From positions 8,409,886-8,473,885 of the forward strand of contig NC_045144.1 in the NCBI RefSeq assembly GCF_008831285.2: 64,000 bases of DNA, read 5' to 3'. The first letter of the stretch is position 1. Each line of letters begins with the position of its first letter. Below are positions 1 through 11,753 of the stretch, one piece after another. The position numbers and the translations under genes are program-made. Source of the stretch: Nymphaea colorata. Lineage: Eukaryota > Streptophyta > Magnoliopsida > Nymphaeales > Nymphaeaceae. Under the pieces are notes generated by a model. That model made no database searches, was not told the DNA's origin, and saw only the letters and a program-made list of their open reading frames with translations.

Positions 1-1587
1 GGTTGCAAGGTGCTGCACATGCAATTCCTCCGTCTGACTATATATTAGAATATCGTCAAAGAAAACCAAGATAAAGTCTCGAAGGTATTGGCGAAAGACA
101 TCGTTCATACACCTTTGAAATGTGGCCGGTGCGTTGGTGAGACCAAAGGGCATAACAAGGAATTCGTAGTGCCCATCATGTGTCCTGAATGCCGTTTTGG
201 GGACGTCATCCTTGCACATCCTGATTTGATGATAGCCGGCTCTCAAGTTTATCTTGGAGAATATGGTCGCGCCGGTTAGTTCATCCAACAACTCATCGAT
301 GACGGGTATGGGGTGCCTGTCCTTCACCGTGGCTTCGTTCAGGGCGCGATAATCTACGCAAAAGCGCCATGTGTTGTCCTTCTTCTTCACTAGTAAGACA
401 GGAGAAGAAAAAGGACTGCTGCTTGGCTGAACTATACCACTCTCTAACATCTCTTTAACCAGTCGCTCTATTTCAGCTTTCTGGTTATACCCATATCTGT
501 AAGGGCGCACATTGACAGGTTCGGCCCCTTGGGTCATAATGAATCGATGGTCGTAGGATCGAGGGGGAGGTAATCCCTTAGGCTCCTCGAACAAATCCTC
601 AAAACGGTCTAACACCGAATGGATCCTTGGTGGCACAATCTCTTCCTGCTCTTCTTTAGATGGCACATCTGTCGCTAGTGCCATCACCCAACACGCTGGT
701 TGGTCTGCCTCTATAGCTCGTAAGGCAGCCTTGGGACGCGTGGCGCTCGTGATGCCTTGGAGGGTCATCGGCTCATTCTCCCCGTCAGGCATGAAGGTCA
801 TGCTGAAATTCCTCACGTCCCATGAAATAATGCCCAATGTGAAAAACCAGGGCATACCGCGAATCAGGTCGACTCCGTCCAACGGGATAACCAAGAAATC
901 GATTTTGAAGGGTTTCTTTTTAATGACGACTTCCATGTTCTTCCCTTCGTTCAGGCATTTCAGCCTTAGACCCCCTCCCACTACTATAGTTTGGGGCTGG
1001 CTGGATTCTAAGGGCACTTTGCATTTCCTGGCGGCTTCCTCAATTAGGAAGTTTCGTGTGGCCCCGTTATCCAACAAGATGAGGATCTTCTTGCCGTTGA
1101 CCCTCCCAAACACCCTGAATGAATTGGGCTTGTTGGGGTCTTGCATCGAATGGAGAGACTCTGCCTCTGTAGGCTTCTTCTCTTTAATGGGAGTCTCTTC
1201 CTTGGTGACCTCTTTCTTCTTCTCGGTTTTTCTAACTCTGCGTTTCTGAGTCACTTCTTCTTCAGACGAGGACGAGCTGGATTCATAAGACGTGCTGGAG
1301 GATGAGTCACTATCTGTACACGAGCTGGACTCTACATCGCTTATCACTTGCACCCTGAAATAGGCTGGGCACTTGTGATACTTGTCTCATTTACCCTCAC
1401 ACCTGTAGCATAGACCCTTGCGTCTGTATTCCTCAATCTGTTGAGGCGTGAGGTAGCGTAAGGGCGGTTTCTTGCCCTGCCCTTGGTTGGCGTTGTGGTA
1501 GGGCCGTGGGTCATTCCCTTTCTTGTAGGGAACTAACTCCTTTCTAGTATTGTTGCGAGAACCAGAGGGGTAGGAGTTTCTCTTCCT
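1..1587 (-). pseudogene. Ty3/gypsy pol (RT-protease) plus gag zinc knuckle, partial
   Basis: On the minus strand one frame runs from the gag stop at 1588-1590 to the left window edge, interrupted only by TGA at 1387-1389. In order it holds a gag-type zinc knuckle (about 1369-1410, CYRC...HKC) in which a Trp-type codon has become the stop, a protease with LLDNGAT (normally DSG or DTG, near 1060-1080), the protease-RT linker with GMPW, then reverse transcriptase. RT motifs seen are FCVDYRALN (about 345-375), [13 protein letters not shown] (about 220-260) and the catalytic FFDD box (52-63). The motif A Asp is Asn (codon 247-249), so the enzyme should be inactive. RNase H and integrase lie beyond the left edge. 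It is continuous with the gag ORF at 1588-2781 and is part of the same element. Family is sure; the clade within Ty3/gypsy is not. Confidence 0.93.
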
Positions 1588-2781
1588 CTACTTGTCAAAT
1601 TTGTGAGCCTTCTTTTTGGCTCTTCTTTCCTCGATTCTCTCTTCATAGAGACGAGCCATGGCGATGCACTCTTCCAATTTCTCAAAGCGATGGATCTTCA
1701 TCTCTCGCTTTATGTCATTTCTAAGGCCTCCCTTGAAAGCACCGATGAGGGCCTTCTCAGGCCATCTAACCATGCTGGCGAGGCGTTCAAACTGCCTCTT
1801 GTAGGCGGGCACGGTAGTGGTCTGGACGAGATTTTTTAAGTCCTCATCGTAGTCAATAAACGTCGAATCTCCAAATTGGAGTTGGAGACTGGCCTTGTAC
1901 TTTTCCCACGTCTGGACATCTGTATTGTGGTTAAACCACAAATAGTGCGTTGTGGCTTCCCCAGTCATATTAGTCGTAGCTATTTCTATCCATTCTTCCT
2001 CGGGGACGTGGTGGCATAGGAAGTATCGCTCTACCATGAAGAACCATTCACGTAGGTGCTCCCCATTGAACTTAGGGAACTCGTATCGGACTGAGGGTGT
2101 CTGTCGCTCTTCTTGCCTGTTGTAGAATCGAGACCCTCTACGTTGACGAGCTGGAGACTCGTCTTGCTCCCCTTCCGAAGTAAATTCTGCCCTGTTCTGA
2201 CTGCAATGGGCAAAGCATGGGGCGCGGGGAGTTCTGTCACCGTAGGCATCTTGCTGATGCCGATCTTGAGGGGGCGCCATAGTATTGCGTCGGCCTCCCT
2301 CTGTACTCATCCCAATGTGTGATATATTGTTGGGATCGACCTCAGTGTCGGTTTGGTAGTTCGGTGGGACTAGCAAACCTTTTCCTTTATCAAGTCGTGT
2401 ATTCGGGCCCTGAGTAGCCCTATCCGTTCCCTGTTGCTGGTTCGAGGCGAGAACCCTAAACATTGCTCGGACTTCGTCCATTTCTTTTTGTTGGTTCTTC
2501 CTCATATCGGCTAAGTCACGCTGGAGATCGCCGAAATGTCTATCCATCTCTCGCCGCCTATGATTTTCGGCCTTGTCCATATCCCTACGAAACTGACCGA
2601 ACTCACGCTCTAAGTTGCCAATACGGCCGATGGCTTGCTCGGGTATCTCCATAGCTGATGCCCTGTGAGCGACTTCTTGAGGATTCGATGTGGTTTCCTC
2701 AAGCACGGGCTCATCTGGGTTCAAGTTTTTCTTTGACTTGGCCATGTGTAAAATCTGGTTTGACCAACGCCAAGGATGCAC
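1588..2781 (-). pseudogene. Ty3/gypsy gag, N-terminal and capsid part
   Basis: A 397-codon open frame encodes the gag polyprotein of the same minus-strand element. Residues of roughly 50-110 are rich in Glu, Arg and Lys and look coiled-coil. A retrotransposon gag (capsid) domain follows, with FPKFNGEHLREWFFMVERYF, a Trp-rich middle, and the C-terminal LxxFKGGLRxDI-type motif. The protein ends at TAG 1588-1590, but the same frame continues into the zinc knuckle and protease, so this stop is a disabling mutation in a formerly continuous gag-pol. The Met at 2781 or the one at about 2745 could be the natural start. Leader and primer-binding site lie just upstream (3307-3318). Confidence 0.92.
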
Positions 2782-3306
2782 TATGTTATGGTTGTCCTAA
2801 CTAAGAAAATCCAAAAGCTGCCTAAACTGCCACTCTTAAACTGAAAACCAAATAGAAGAAGGCTGCCACTCTCAAATTCTGACCACGCTGCCGCTGCTCT
2901 AACTGCCGCACGCGAGATCTAAGGCGAGGGAGACGGGTTGGCCCGCCTAATGCCGCACTTCGCCTAAGTGTCTCGGCAATCACACTTCGCTCTCGACCGG
3001 GCTCTAGGAGCCTAAATCACCGCACTCTCCTAGTGCCTCGGTGACGCACCTCGAGCTTGGCTGCCCTCGGGTGTACAAGGTGTACAGTCCTACACTTGCC
3101 AAGAGTGGACAAGCGAAGCCCTAGTCTACACAACACAAGAAGACCGTGGCTGAACTCTGAACAACTGCACTGACTCTAGAACACCAAATCTGCCTAGAAG
3201 ACCACTGCTAATACCAGAAAACCAAGAGAAATCCGCTGGCACTGTCTGTTGATGACGACGATGCGTAGGTCCAAGTGCTCAAACTGTCGGATATTCCTCA
3301 AGAGGC
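2782..3306 (-). other. Ty3/gypsy untranslated leader
   Basis: This 525-base stretch between the gag start and the primer-binding site has no convincing ORF. It would carry the packaging and leader functions of the element, but I recognise no specific motif. Confidence 0.6.
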
Positions 3307-3318
3307 GCTCTGATACCA
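3307..3318 (-). promoter_or_regulatory. primer-binding site, initiator-Met tRNA
   Basis: The plus strand reads GCTCTGATACCA, so the minus strand carries TGGTATCAGAGC, the canonical plant retrotransposon primer-binding site complementary to the 3' end of initiator tRNA-Met. It sits two bases inside the LTR end (TGTTAGG... from 3321 on the plus strand), which fixes the orientation and the inner LTR boundary. Confidence 0.93.
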
Positions 3319-3320
3319 AT

Positions 3321-6300
3321 TGTTAGGATCTACACCGGTTGGCCTAGAAAAGCCCGAACCAAATGCGATCCTACCTTCCCAGGACCTTCTTGAGGCCTAT
3401 TCTAAAAACCAAAAATCCCAAACAATTAAATACACAAAGCTACCCGGCCGGACAGGACCCCGGCGCAAACCCAAGTAGGTAAGGAGTACACGGTCGGTTT
3501 ACCCTTTCCCAAAAAACCTAACTACAGACAACCTACTACAATCAACTACTCGGTTTGATAAGGCCTTACAAAACGTGAGCGATACAATGTTCAATCTCTC
3601 GCAACTCACTCACAAACCACACAAACCACTACTAACGGCCAAACCACACCCAACGAAAGCAACTAGGTGGTCGGCTCCTTGTAGTCGTGTCTCGGGCACA
3701 GTGCCCTCGAGGTACCACAGAGAGGAGCTTGGCCGAAGCCGGGGCTAAAGCAAAAACAGGAAATAAACTAAATGCTGCCCTAATGCAAACGAAAATAAAA
3801 CCCGCCCGTTGCTACAAGGGGGAGCAAGGAGATACCAGCCAAGGGGAACCTTGGCGTAGCCAGATAAGCACCCGGGGTGAGAACCAACCCCCGGGTATTG
3901 CAGCTCGCTGTACTAGAAGGCCGGTTGTGGAGAGCCTCCTCGGATGTCTGCTGCACAAATTAGACCGCTGGCTGGAGGTCGCTGGACGAAGAGCTCGCCG
4001 CGGGAATGCCGGCCGCGCGCCTGAGGAGGAGTCCGCTCGCTGCTGGCCGAGAGCCTGCACTGTCGGGCTGGAGCTGGACGCCGGGCTGTCTGGCTGTAGC
4101 AGAGCGCCGGAACTATCTGCCGCTGTCGACTGGATGGACGCGGGCTGCGCTGACGATGGCCGTCGTCGGGAACGCGCGACGCTGAAGGGGTCGCTGTCGG
4201 ATACCGGCGCCTGGTCTAGCGGTCGCTGAAGAGTGGGACCGCGGTTGAGGACGCGCTGTCGCCGGTGCTGGAAGTCGACTGCTGTGGGCGCCTGCTGCGG
4301 ATTGTCGCAGCCGGAAAGGACGTTGCTGTCGTGGCCGGAAGGGCCGCCTGAGTGACGAGGGGGGATGCTGTCGGGAAGACAGCGCCTACCTGCCTGCCGT
4401 CATGTGTGGCTCGGCCACGCTCTTCGCTGGATGCCGACGGTGAGGGATGCGGCCGAGGCAAAGGGCCGGTGGGGACTGGCGAGACCTAAATCTAGCTAAG
4501 GCTGGGGCTGGCTCGGTTCGGCTGGGCTCTAGTGGGAGGACGGTCCAGGCGAGATGGGCTCGGGTTGGGGTAGGCTAGGAAAATTGATGGTGTGGGTGCG
4601 GGATAGGTGACCTAACTATGAGGTGGGCTCAATTGGGCTGGCTTGGGTAGAGCCTAAGCTCTCGGGTGTGGCCAACGTTGACCGAAGGAGGTTGGGGTTG
4701 ACTCCGTGGGTGTTGACTAAGGGACCTAGCTTAGTGGGTCCGGGTTAAGTGGGTTAAGGGTCACTCGAGGTAAGCTCGAGCCGACTAGGGTGGCTTAATT
4801 GCAAGGGGGCTCAGTGGGAAGTGTTGACCTAGCTTTGACTATGGTAAGTGAATGATGTCGGACTAGGTAGGCTCGGTAAGGAGGGTTGACCTAGGTGAGG
4901 TGGTGGTGCGAGAGGGTGCCTAAGGGGGTTAGTTTTGACTTGGCTGGTCTTGCCAAGGGTAGCACCACGATCTTGCCACGTGGCAAGAGGGACGAACAGG
5001 TAAAGAGGCGCGGGATATGATTCACGTGATAAGGAGAAGGATGAGGGAACTTCCTAAACGGTAGGGATTGATTCGAGGGAAATCAAGGGATTTTCGGAAT
5101 TAATATTCCGATATTTTTCTCAAATTCTCTCGAGGATCAGGAGGGCTGAGATGCTACCACGTAGGGGAGATGAAGGGCAGGAACTTGACGCGGTTAGGAG
5201 GGGGCTACGAAAACGGAAGGGGGAAGAGGACGCGCACACGACTTGCCTATTCCGGCGTAGCCAAAACGCGTGAAGGGGATTCGGGTTGACCGCGTGGAGC
5301 TGGATGGGTAACGCATCAAGGCGCGTGGGACCCCGCTGACTCGCGAGAGGGGAAGCTGGCTGAGGTGGCGAGGAAGGGATTCACGAGATGCTGACACCTG
5401 GCAGGATGGAGGGCTGAGGCGTGTTTAGGATTTAGGGTTGACTCGAGTGGGGGATTGCGAGGAGAGAAGGACTAGCGGCGGCTGCGGCGTTTCATAAATG
5501 ATTAGAAGCTCGAGATCCTAGGGTGATCTCGAGTCGAGACAGGTGGAGGCCTGGGGTTGTACGAGGTAGGGAGCTGACCAGATGCTGACACGTGGCTGAA
5601 ATCAATGGACGAGGAGGGGGCACGTGTACTAACCTTGACGAGAATCGGTGGCAAGGAAGAGGGATCTCACTCGAGCGGCGGCTAGGGTTGAGGTCGTCCT
5701 CCGAATGTCCACTTTGCCCATTTCAGAATTGAATAGGAAACCAGGAGACGAGGGCAGTTCTGTCTTTAATGCCAGAATCAATGGTGAGCGCCGGATTGAA
5801 CAGCGGTGGTTGGAGGTAAGCCGGAAACCGGCGGAAAACCAGCCAAGATTCCCACCGTCTAAATCCGCCCGAAATCACAGCTTCTTACGGCGATTCGGAT
5901 GGACTGCTTGCTAAACTCAAACCACGAACGCAGCTAATGATTCTTGTGTCTTTTATGCTGCTGGACCGTAGTTAACCCAGGAAATGAACCGAGCACTTTG
6001 ATGGTAATCTTGAAGCTTTCTTCCGTGCGGATTCAGTGGATTGGGGAAGATTAAGTCTTGCGATTAACCGAGTTTCTCCAAAACGTGTAAGGGTTCTCTT
6101 AAGGCTGTTTTCACCGCTTTCTCCAAATCAGCCCTCGGGTATGCCGAGGAAAGATCCAAGAAATAAACTAAACACACCCGCAAGCAACCTTAACACAAAT
6201 TCGGCGAATACAAGGTAATCAAAGAACTAACCTTGTCGATTCACGTTGAAGCCGAAGGGTGCGCCTTGTCTTCAACCTTCCCTTGACGAGCCTTGATCTT

Positions 6301-7000
6301 TCGACTCCTTCGTGTTCAAGTTGAGGGCACCAAGTCTCGGATTCTGCAATTTGAACGGGGAATGGACCGTGGACGAAGGAGGGACCGCCGCCGGTGGGGA
6401 GATCCGCCTAAGCCTTTGCTGCCTTATGCCGGTGTCTTGGAACGTTGGCTCTCCAAGGACAGTTTTTCGGATTTTGGAAGCCCTGTGGAGGAAGAGGACG
6501 CGAGGGGGGAGAGGACGCCAAGCTCGCGGGTGAGCAAGGGGGGAGACGAGAGGGAGAAGAGAGACCTCGAGAGAGGAGAGAGAGAAAACTCGAACAAATG
6601 ACTTGATTAATCCAAAATTGCTTACAATCGGAATGATCCAAAAAGTATATATACAAGCTTGTTTTGAGTCGGGTTTGCAATCCTAACCCGCTCCTCTAAT
6701 CTAATCCATTCACTAAAGCGCCGAGCACATCCCGCTCGGCCTAGGTCTCTTATTCGAATCGCATTGTACACAAAAAAATGGCTAAGTACTGAAACGAAGA
6801 ACCAAAATCAACTAAGTGCGTGAAATGAATACTAGGCCTAGCGCCCTAGCTAAATGCGTTAGGAATCGTCCCTGAACCTTGTGAGCCCAGGGCGGGGACC
6901 TCGTGTGGGTTGCCGCCCACACTTCGGTTCACGTGCATGGGCTAAGTCTGTTTGACTTAGCCAATTGCCTAGGATTCTAGGTCTTTAGATCCGGCTCAAG
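3321..7000 (-). repeat. 5' LTR of the Ty3/gypsy element (outer end uncertain)
   Basis: The inner boundary at 3321 is firm because it abuts the primer-binding site and starts TGTTAGGATC. The outer end cannot be fixed, since the partner LTR and target-site duplication lie outside the window. A long LTR is suggested by a minus-strand TATA-like motif (GTATATATAC at about 6646-6655) followed downstream by a pyrimidine-rich leader (about 6500-6600). That would place U3 right of 6655 and R-U5 over about 3.3 kb. The stretch 3680-4480 is strongly GC-rich with open frames on both strands, which I read as composition and not genes. A short LTR of a few hundred bases followed by unrelated sequence remains possible. 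Confidence 0.5.
6646..6655 (-). promoter_or_regulatory. candidate TATA box of the gypsy LTR
   Basis: GTATATATAC is palindromic and so does not give direction alone. On the minus strand it is followed by AT-rich sequence and then a CT-rich leader running toward the primer-binding site, as expected for an LTR promoter. Confidence 0.35.
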
Positions 7001-7441
7001 GGTCTAGTATTCTCGGACTCACATTGGGGTTTAACTCGACTAACTCGGTGAGCCCAACAGTTAGCTCAGAAACGCCTTGAGACCTATCCATTTTGAGCAC
7101 CTCTTCGGACCTAGTTGCTCCTCCCACTCCTCCCGCTGCAACAGGTATTGGTGCTGCTTCAAGCTCCTTGGTAGAGGCGTCGACATGCTCCATCGTCTGA
7201 GCCCACAACTCAGACGCCTTGCACTTCAGCCGGCTGGGTCCGGCCTGCTCTGTCAGCCTTGGGTCGGGACCAATTGGTTGGTCCGTAACAGTGGCCAAGA
7301 GCAGCGAGCGGGATAGCACGACAGCATTTTAAGGGAATGACCTTAGGCGTTGTGAGGTTAACAGTGCCATGATACACGGGGAGCCAGGGCATTCTGAGCA
7401 AAGTGAAAGGTCAGGTCGCAACACCCTCTGAGGCTCGTTGT
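7001..7441. other. non-coding stretch left of tRNA-like module
   Basis: Two overlapping minus-strand frames (about 6996-7319 and 7210-7401) are open but show no recognisable domain. The segment may be outer LTR (U3) of the gypsy element or the body of the SINE-like unit whose head is at 7442-7520. Confidence 0.3.
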
Positions 7442-7520
7442 GGGCAAAGGGGGATTCGAACCCCTAACACCATGGTTCCTAGCTATGTGCTTTAATTGTT
7501 TGAGCTACAGGACCTATCCC
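7442..7520 (-). ncRNA. tRNA-like module with Pol III A and B boxes (SINE head or tRNA relic)
   Basis: Read on the minus strand, TAGCTCAAACAATTAAAGC resembles a tRNA D-arm and A box. About 40 bases later GGGGTTCGAATCCCC is a perfect B box and T-arm with a pairing stem. The anticodon-like loop CTAGGAA is closed by an imperfect stem. The two acceptor strands do not pair, so this is not a functional tRNA by eye. A tRNA-derived SINE head, with a body running left toward about 7290, is the most economical reading. I found no terminal repeat or target-site duplication. Confidence 0.45.
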
Positions 7521-9460
7521 ATCTCCAAAGGATCATTCCTAAGAGTACCGTCTAAAAGGAACATTTCCTCTCCACAACATTTTTCTCTATTCTCTAAGAA
7601 CAATGTGTTGTTTCGATGTGTGAAGTTGGAGGGAGGGTGTCTTTATTAGAGTTTTGAATAACATGACATTTTTATTTAATAAAAAAAAAGAAGTGTTAAA
7701 ACTTTTTATCATCTTAGCGGACCTCCAATATAGTATAGTCACTGTAGTGCCAAATTGGGGATGGATTGTGTGGTTCTTATATAATTATGGCATCATAATA
7801 TTGAACAATGAATGAAGAAATGCATGAAAGGAAAGCATTATTATATTGGCTATTGATTGTGAGACCTCAATTCATAACTAAAAGGAACACCAAAGGAAAC
7901 GTCCCACTGCACCTCTGTCAGTTGGATGGATAGAAATGTAGGGCTTGCTCTGAATCGCCCGAGATCGCTAACAAATCTGGCCACAAGTCAAGGTTGGCCC
8001 AACTTGCCCCTAACTCTGTCTGGCTGCATGACTCAATCCTGACTCGCCCTGACTTGCCTGATTAGCCACATTGATTTACGTTATGGTTTCTTTCATGAGA
8101 TACAGTGACCATCTTATAACTATACTCCAAATTCATCCTTCATGCAGGTTTAAAGAAGACATGGATGATCGCACATAGAAGCTAGATTACGACGGTTGTG
8201 GGTCTCCTGTTAGGACCACTACTAGAATAAAGCATACTGGCATGTTTGAATACTATCCACGGTCCTGCAAACTTCCGAACACCTGAGAACCGCTAAATAT
8301 CTATTGGACACCGGCAGCGAAGGAATGAATACCCATTCCCCCTTTATTTTGCATGGATATTGCTAAACCGAGATGATTACATGACCGCTTACTAAGGGTC
8401 TTGTTAGGTCGTTGATGAAGCGAACACAAGTTATCTGCTTAGATGAAATGAAATTGTCTCTACATTGTTAAGTACAGCTGCATCAGCCAAAACAGCAGTA
8501 TCCGAGCTAATCCAGCATTAAGTCTGGAGTCCTTTATTTGCCCCTCATAACATACAAGGGTTCCTTTCATCATTCTAGTGGGACCTTCCTTGCATGTGTA
8601 TATAGGAAACAATTCTACTCACTCATTGGCTAAACAATAACGAGATAGATGGAGCATTCAAGTAGCAGAAACCAAATCATACAGTTTCAAACCCAACCAA
8701 TAGTATGTTGCATCAAACCAGCTAAAACAAGTAGTCATGCATGGCATAGATGTGGTGCATCTGGATAGCTTTCTAGCATGCAAAATCACTGTTAAAGCTT
8801 CTTGATTAAAGGTCTGTATCCCAAGTTTAGATCTATATTGGCGATGATAATAACTAGTATAGGCCACCACCGGTTCGCTATAGGGCAAATTTTTTACGAT
8901 GATAATATCAGCAGTATAAATTTACGACAGTCGACAAAATCATGATGACAACGATGTAGGGATCTATACCTGTCACCAACGGGGTGCCGTTGTCATATAG
9001 CGGTTGCTATACAGGTGAACCTTTTTCCTAAGAAAAATCTTAGTTGATCAAAGTAGAACCATGTTGAGTTCAATTTAATTCCATACTCTAATAGCGTTGT
9101 TTCCAAAGAAATTGGTTTTAACAAGAATTTTGCTGATCGCATCGTGTTTGTATCCTTGCGTAGGAAGTTTTGAATATTGCAAACATAGGGTATTTTCTTA
9201 GTATTGAAAATGTTCGGTGAAACAAAATATTTTTATATGCCTAAAGGAATATTGTTTTCATTCATTTGGGAAAATCAAGTGGTACGCTTAATTAGAACCA
9301 AACCCATTGAAACAGCCAATTAATTAAAGAAGAAAGCTAGAAGACATGATTAGCGCTTTTTAGCAACCAAATTTATCTCACTATTAAACCCTCGCCTCGA
9401 TGTTTTTCTGAAGATTAAATAATAATAGAAAAAAAGGGCTTAGCCGTTGCCTCCCCTACA
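7521..9460. other. intergenic, no gene seen
   Basis: AT-rich sequence without convincing exons. The patch near 8890-9010 has short palindromic character (GGTATAGATCC-like and CTGTATAGCAACCGCTATA-like motifs) and may be a degraded small DNA element, but I could not define its ends. Confidence 0.4.
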
Positions 9461-10150
9461 ACTAGGGGTGAGCATGGCGCCCATGTCCGCCCATGCCCGG
9501 CCAGCCCGGCCCCATTTTGTTGGCCTCGTCAAGTTGAGCTTAGTTTATTTTTAATGCAAAAATATAAAATAAATGTATTATATATATTTATAAAAAATAT
9601 ATAACTATAATTAAGATTATTAAAAAAAATTATTGTGCCTGCCCCACGCTCGAGCTTAGCCCAACCCCCACCCTGCAAGACCCTCCCCTTATTAACAGAC
9701 TGTTGCCTATTGCCTCCCCTGCAGCCTCGGCCGTTGGCAACGTTCTCCCCATTGCCTCCTTGTCGCTCGAGCATATTAACCTTTGTTTAGGCCCACATCA
9801 GTTGAGTTGCTTGGATGGTTGGGTTGACGTGATTTTTTGAGCTTTAATAAAAGTTAATGATTCTTTGAAAAATAATTTTAATATTATGTTGAAATAGTAT
9901 TTATAAATACTTTTTTATGATTTGGCTGGTCCGATTTTAGGGTTTAGGACTGGCATAAATGGGATATACCGGGACAAAAACGAGACAACTCGAATCATAG
10001 CCATGTAAAAAATATCAACATAATTTTTTTCCCTTTAAAATAAATAAAAATAACATTTTACGTTGAATTATATTTACAAGATGTGCTTTAAGTGGTCAGG
10101 TGGTATATACAATTGGTATATCCCATAATTTAAGTAGATTCTTGGTACAA
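9461..10150. other. intergenic with GC-rich dispersed-repeat patch
   Basis: Bases about 9461-9540 and 9635-9760 are GC-rich islands of the kind (gggtgagcat... cccggcc) that recur in plant dispersed repeats. Similar wording is seen near 31918 and 45385. The intervening sequence is very AT-rich. No ORF is supported. Confidence 0.35.
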
Positions 10151-10154
10151 TAAA

Positions 10155-10365
10155 AAGGGGCCTATATTTTAAAGGATCTGCTTGTGTTCCACTAATTCAT
10201 TTATTGGACTGTCAATGTGTCCTTGGTAACAACGGAATCAGTTGGAGCCAGGGTCTGCTAGCTTCAACTAACCGGCGAGTTTGGTTGGACCCATTTCTCT
10301 GATCTTTATTAAGGTTTGATGTGCAACTAATGGATTTCTTCCTTATATAGCCTTGCAAATGCCCT
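10155..10365 (+). repeat. segmental duplication block A, copy 1
   Basis: About 200 bases match 19455-19665 closely, including TTATTGGACTGTCAATGTGT, GGGTCTGCTAGCTTCAACTA and a TATA-like TTCCTTATATAGCC near the right end. The block is orphaned here from the gene fragment that follows it in the 19-kb copy. The TATA-like motif and position suggest it could derive from a promoter region (inference). Confidence 0.8.
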
Positions 10366-10539
10366 CTTCTTGATAGCAAAATCACAGGGATTGCCTCCAT
10401 TACCTCATTTCTCTATTGGGAAAGTTTATCTACAGTTTTTAGTAGTTGCCTTATTTCATTGTTCCCTTACCCATCAAGATCTTGTTGCTTTGTTTATCAT
10501 GCAAGATTCCTGCTGGCATTTCGAAGAACCCACATCGAT

Positions 10540-10590
10540 TTATAGGAATGGCCATGACGCCATTGTTTTGACATAAAACAAAAAAATAAT

Positions 10591-10631
<41 letters not shown>

Positions 10632-11225
10632 GAAGTGGAATATGCCAACAAGATGGTTGGAGCAGTACGGGTTGTTGAATAACAAGGCTTGAAAAATTAA
10701 ATTTTTTAACAAGCAATATTGCAAAAATACTGGCTAATGCATCAATAAACATGTGAATTAAAATATTTTCGGGAAGAATTTTTCAATAATTGAAGAAAAG
10801 CAAAAGGATCACTATAGAAGAGTTTCAAAGGTTCCATAGTTCTGCAAGTTTAAAATAATTTTTATTGGGCTTCATTAGCAAAAGTGAAAGAAGACTGTTC
10901 TTAAACCAAGGAATCTAGGGCTCGGGTCCCCGCTGGGGCTCCCTCAACTTGGTTGTTGGGGATTGTAACTTGTGATTATGCAGGAATATTAATGTTTTCT
11001 CTAGGAAATTGAATAAAGGGAGATGCCTTTTGATACATGCAACTCTATGAAAAAGACTTCAGCAATATTTTCTTCATTTTAAATAAATTCTTAATTGGTC
11101 CTGTATTTTATAGGTCTTGAATACACCCTTAAGTGACAAAGTAGAAATTTGATCTACTGGAGTTTGCTGTTAAGTAAAAGAAAAGGGTTTTAGTTTTTAT
11201 GTTGCCAATAGTTAAAGTAAAAATT
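10540..11225 (+). repeat. segmental duplication block B, copy 1
   Basis: This matches 47615-48265 in the same orientation over several hundred bases, for example GCCAACAAGATGGTT, AACAAGCAATATTGCAAAAA, CCAAGGAATCTAGGGCTCG and ACACCCTTAAGTGACAAAG. A (TA)n microsatellite at about 10594-10630 interrupts it only in this copy. A partial third copy starts near 20795. No coding content is recognised. Confidence 0.85.
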
Positions 11226-11753
11226 TAGAGAGCCAGTATGTGTAGAGGAGACTAAAATAGAAGTATTTTCAATGAGAAATGGGAAAGTAATGATGTCCAT
11301 ATAGAATCCTGAACTGAAAAAAGTCGGATATGGAAAAAAATTTAGTATTCGATGGAGAAATTAGATCCGATTCAGATTAAAGAAATGACATCTGATCAAA
11401 TTTGGATTCAAATTCTAAATATACATTGATTTGGATATGGATTCAGGACATATTTATTTTAAATAAATATCATATACATCTAATTCTCTTTTGAAAATCG
11501 ACCAAATTTGTTTTAAAATTCGGATTCAAATTCAGATGTGACTTTTCTTTGTTTGTTTCGAATCCAAATATGTGATATCCAAAAAAACAGATATGGTTAA
11601 AGGTGTATGTGATTGGAATCCAATCGGTTGACATCCCTATGGAAAAACTCCAAAACAAGTAAATTGGTTACTAAAATCAATCGATCTCATATCTCTTTGA
11701 TTCCTGAATTTGCAGCACAGTCAACGTAAGAGATTTCCCTTGTTGGGGAGGAT
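11226..11753. other. intergenic, AT-rich
   Basis: Nothing gene-like is seen. Bases 11330-11600 contain repeated GGATT-CAAATTC-like words typical of degraded AT-rich dispersed repeats. Confidence 0.35.

Noticed and set aside
731-1249. 172-codon plus-strand frame over the gypsy protease region
   Set aside because: It is the antisense shadow of the minus-strand pol frame, whose protease and RT motifs are recognisable.
3687-4461. Open frames of 80-180 codons on both strands in the GC-rich part of the gypsy LTR
   Set aside because: Both strands are open at once, composition is extreme, and there is no domain. This is best explained by GC bias inside an LTR.
7442-7520. Functional tRNA gene
   Set aside because: The acceptor strands do not pair and the D-arm is imperfect, so only a tRNA-like relic or SINE head is supported.
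9461-9760. GC-rich patches (also near 31918, 45385, 50205) as gene exons
   Set aside because: The words are of the kind repeated in many plant dispersed repeats and no frame is maintained. The patches could not be given ends.
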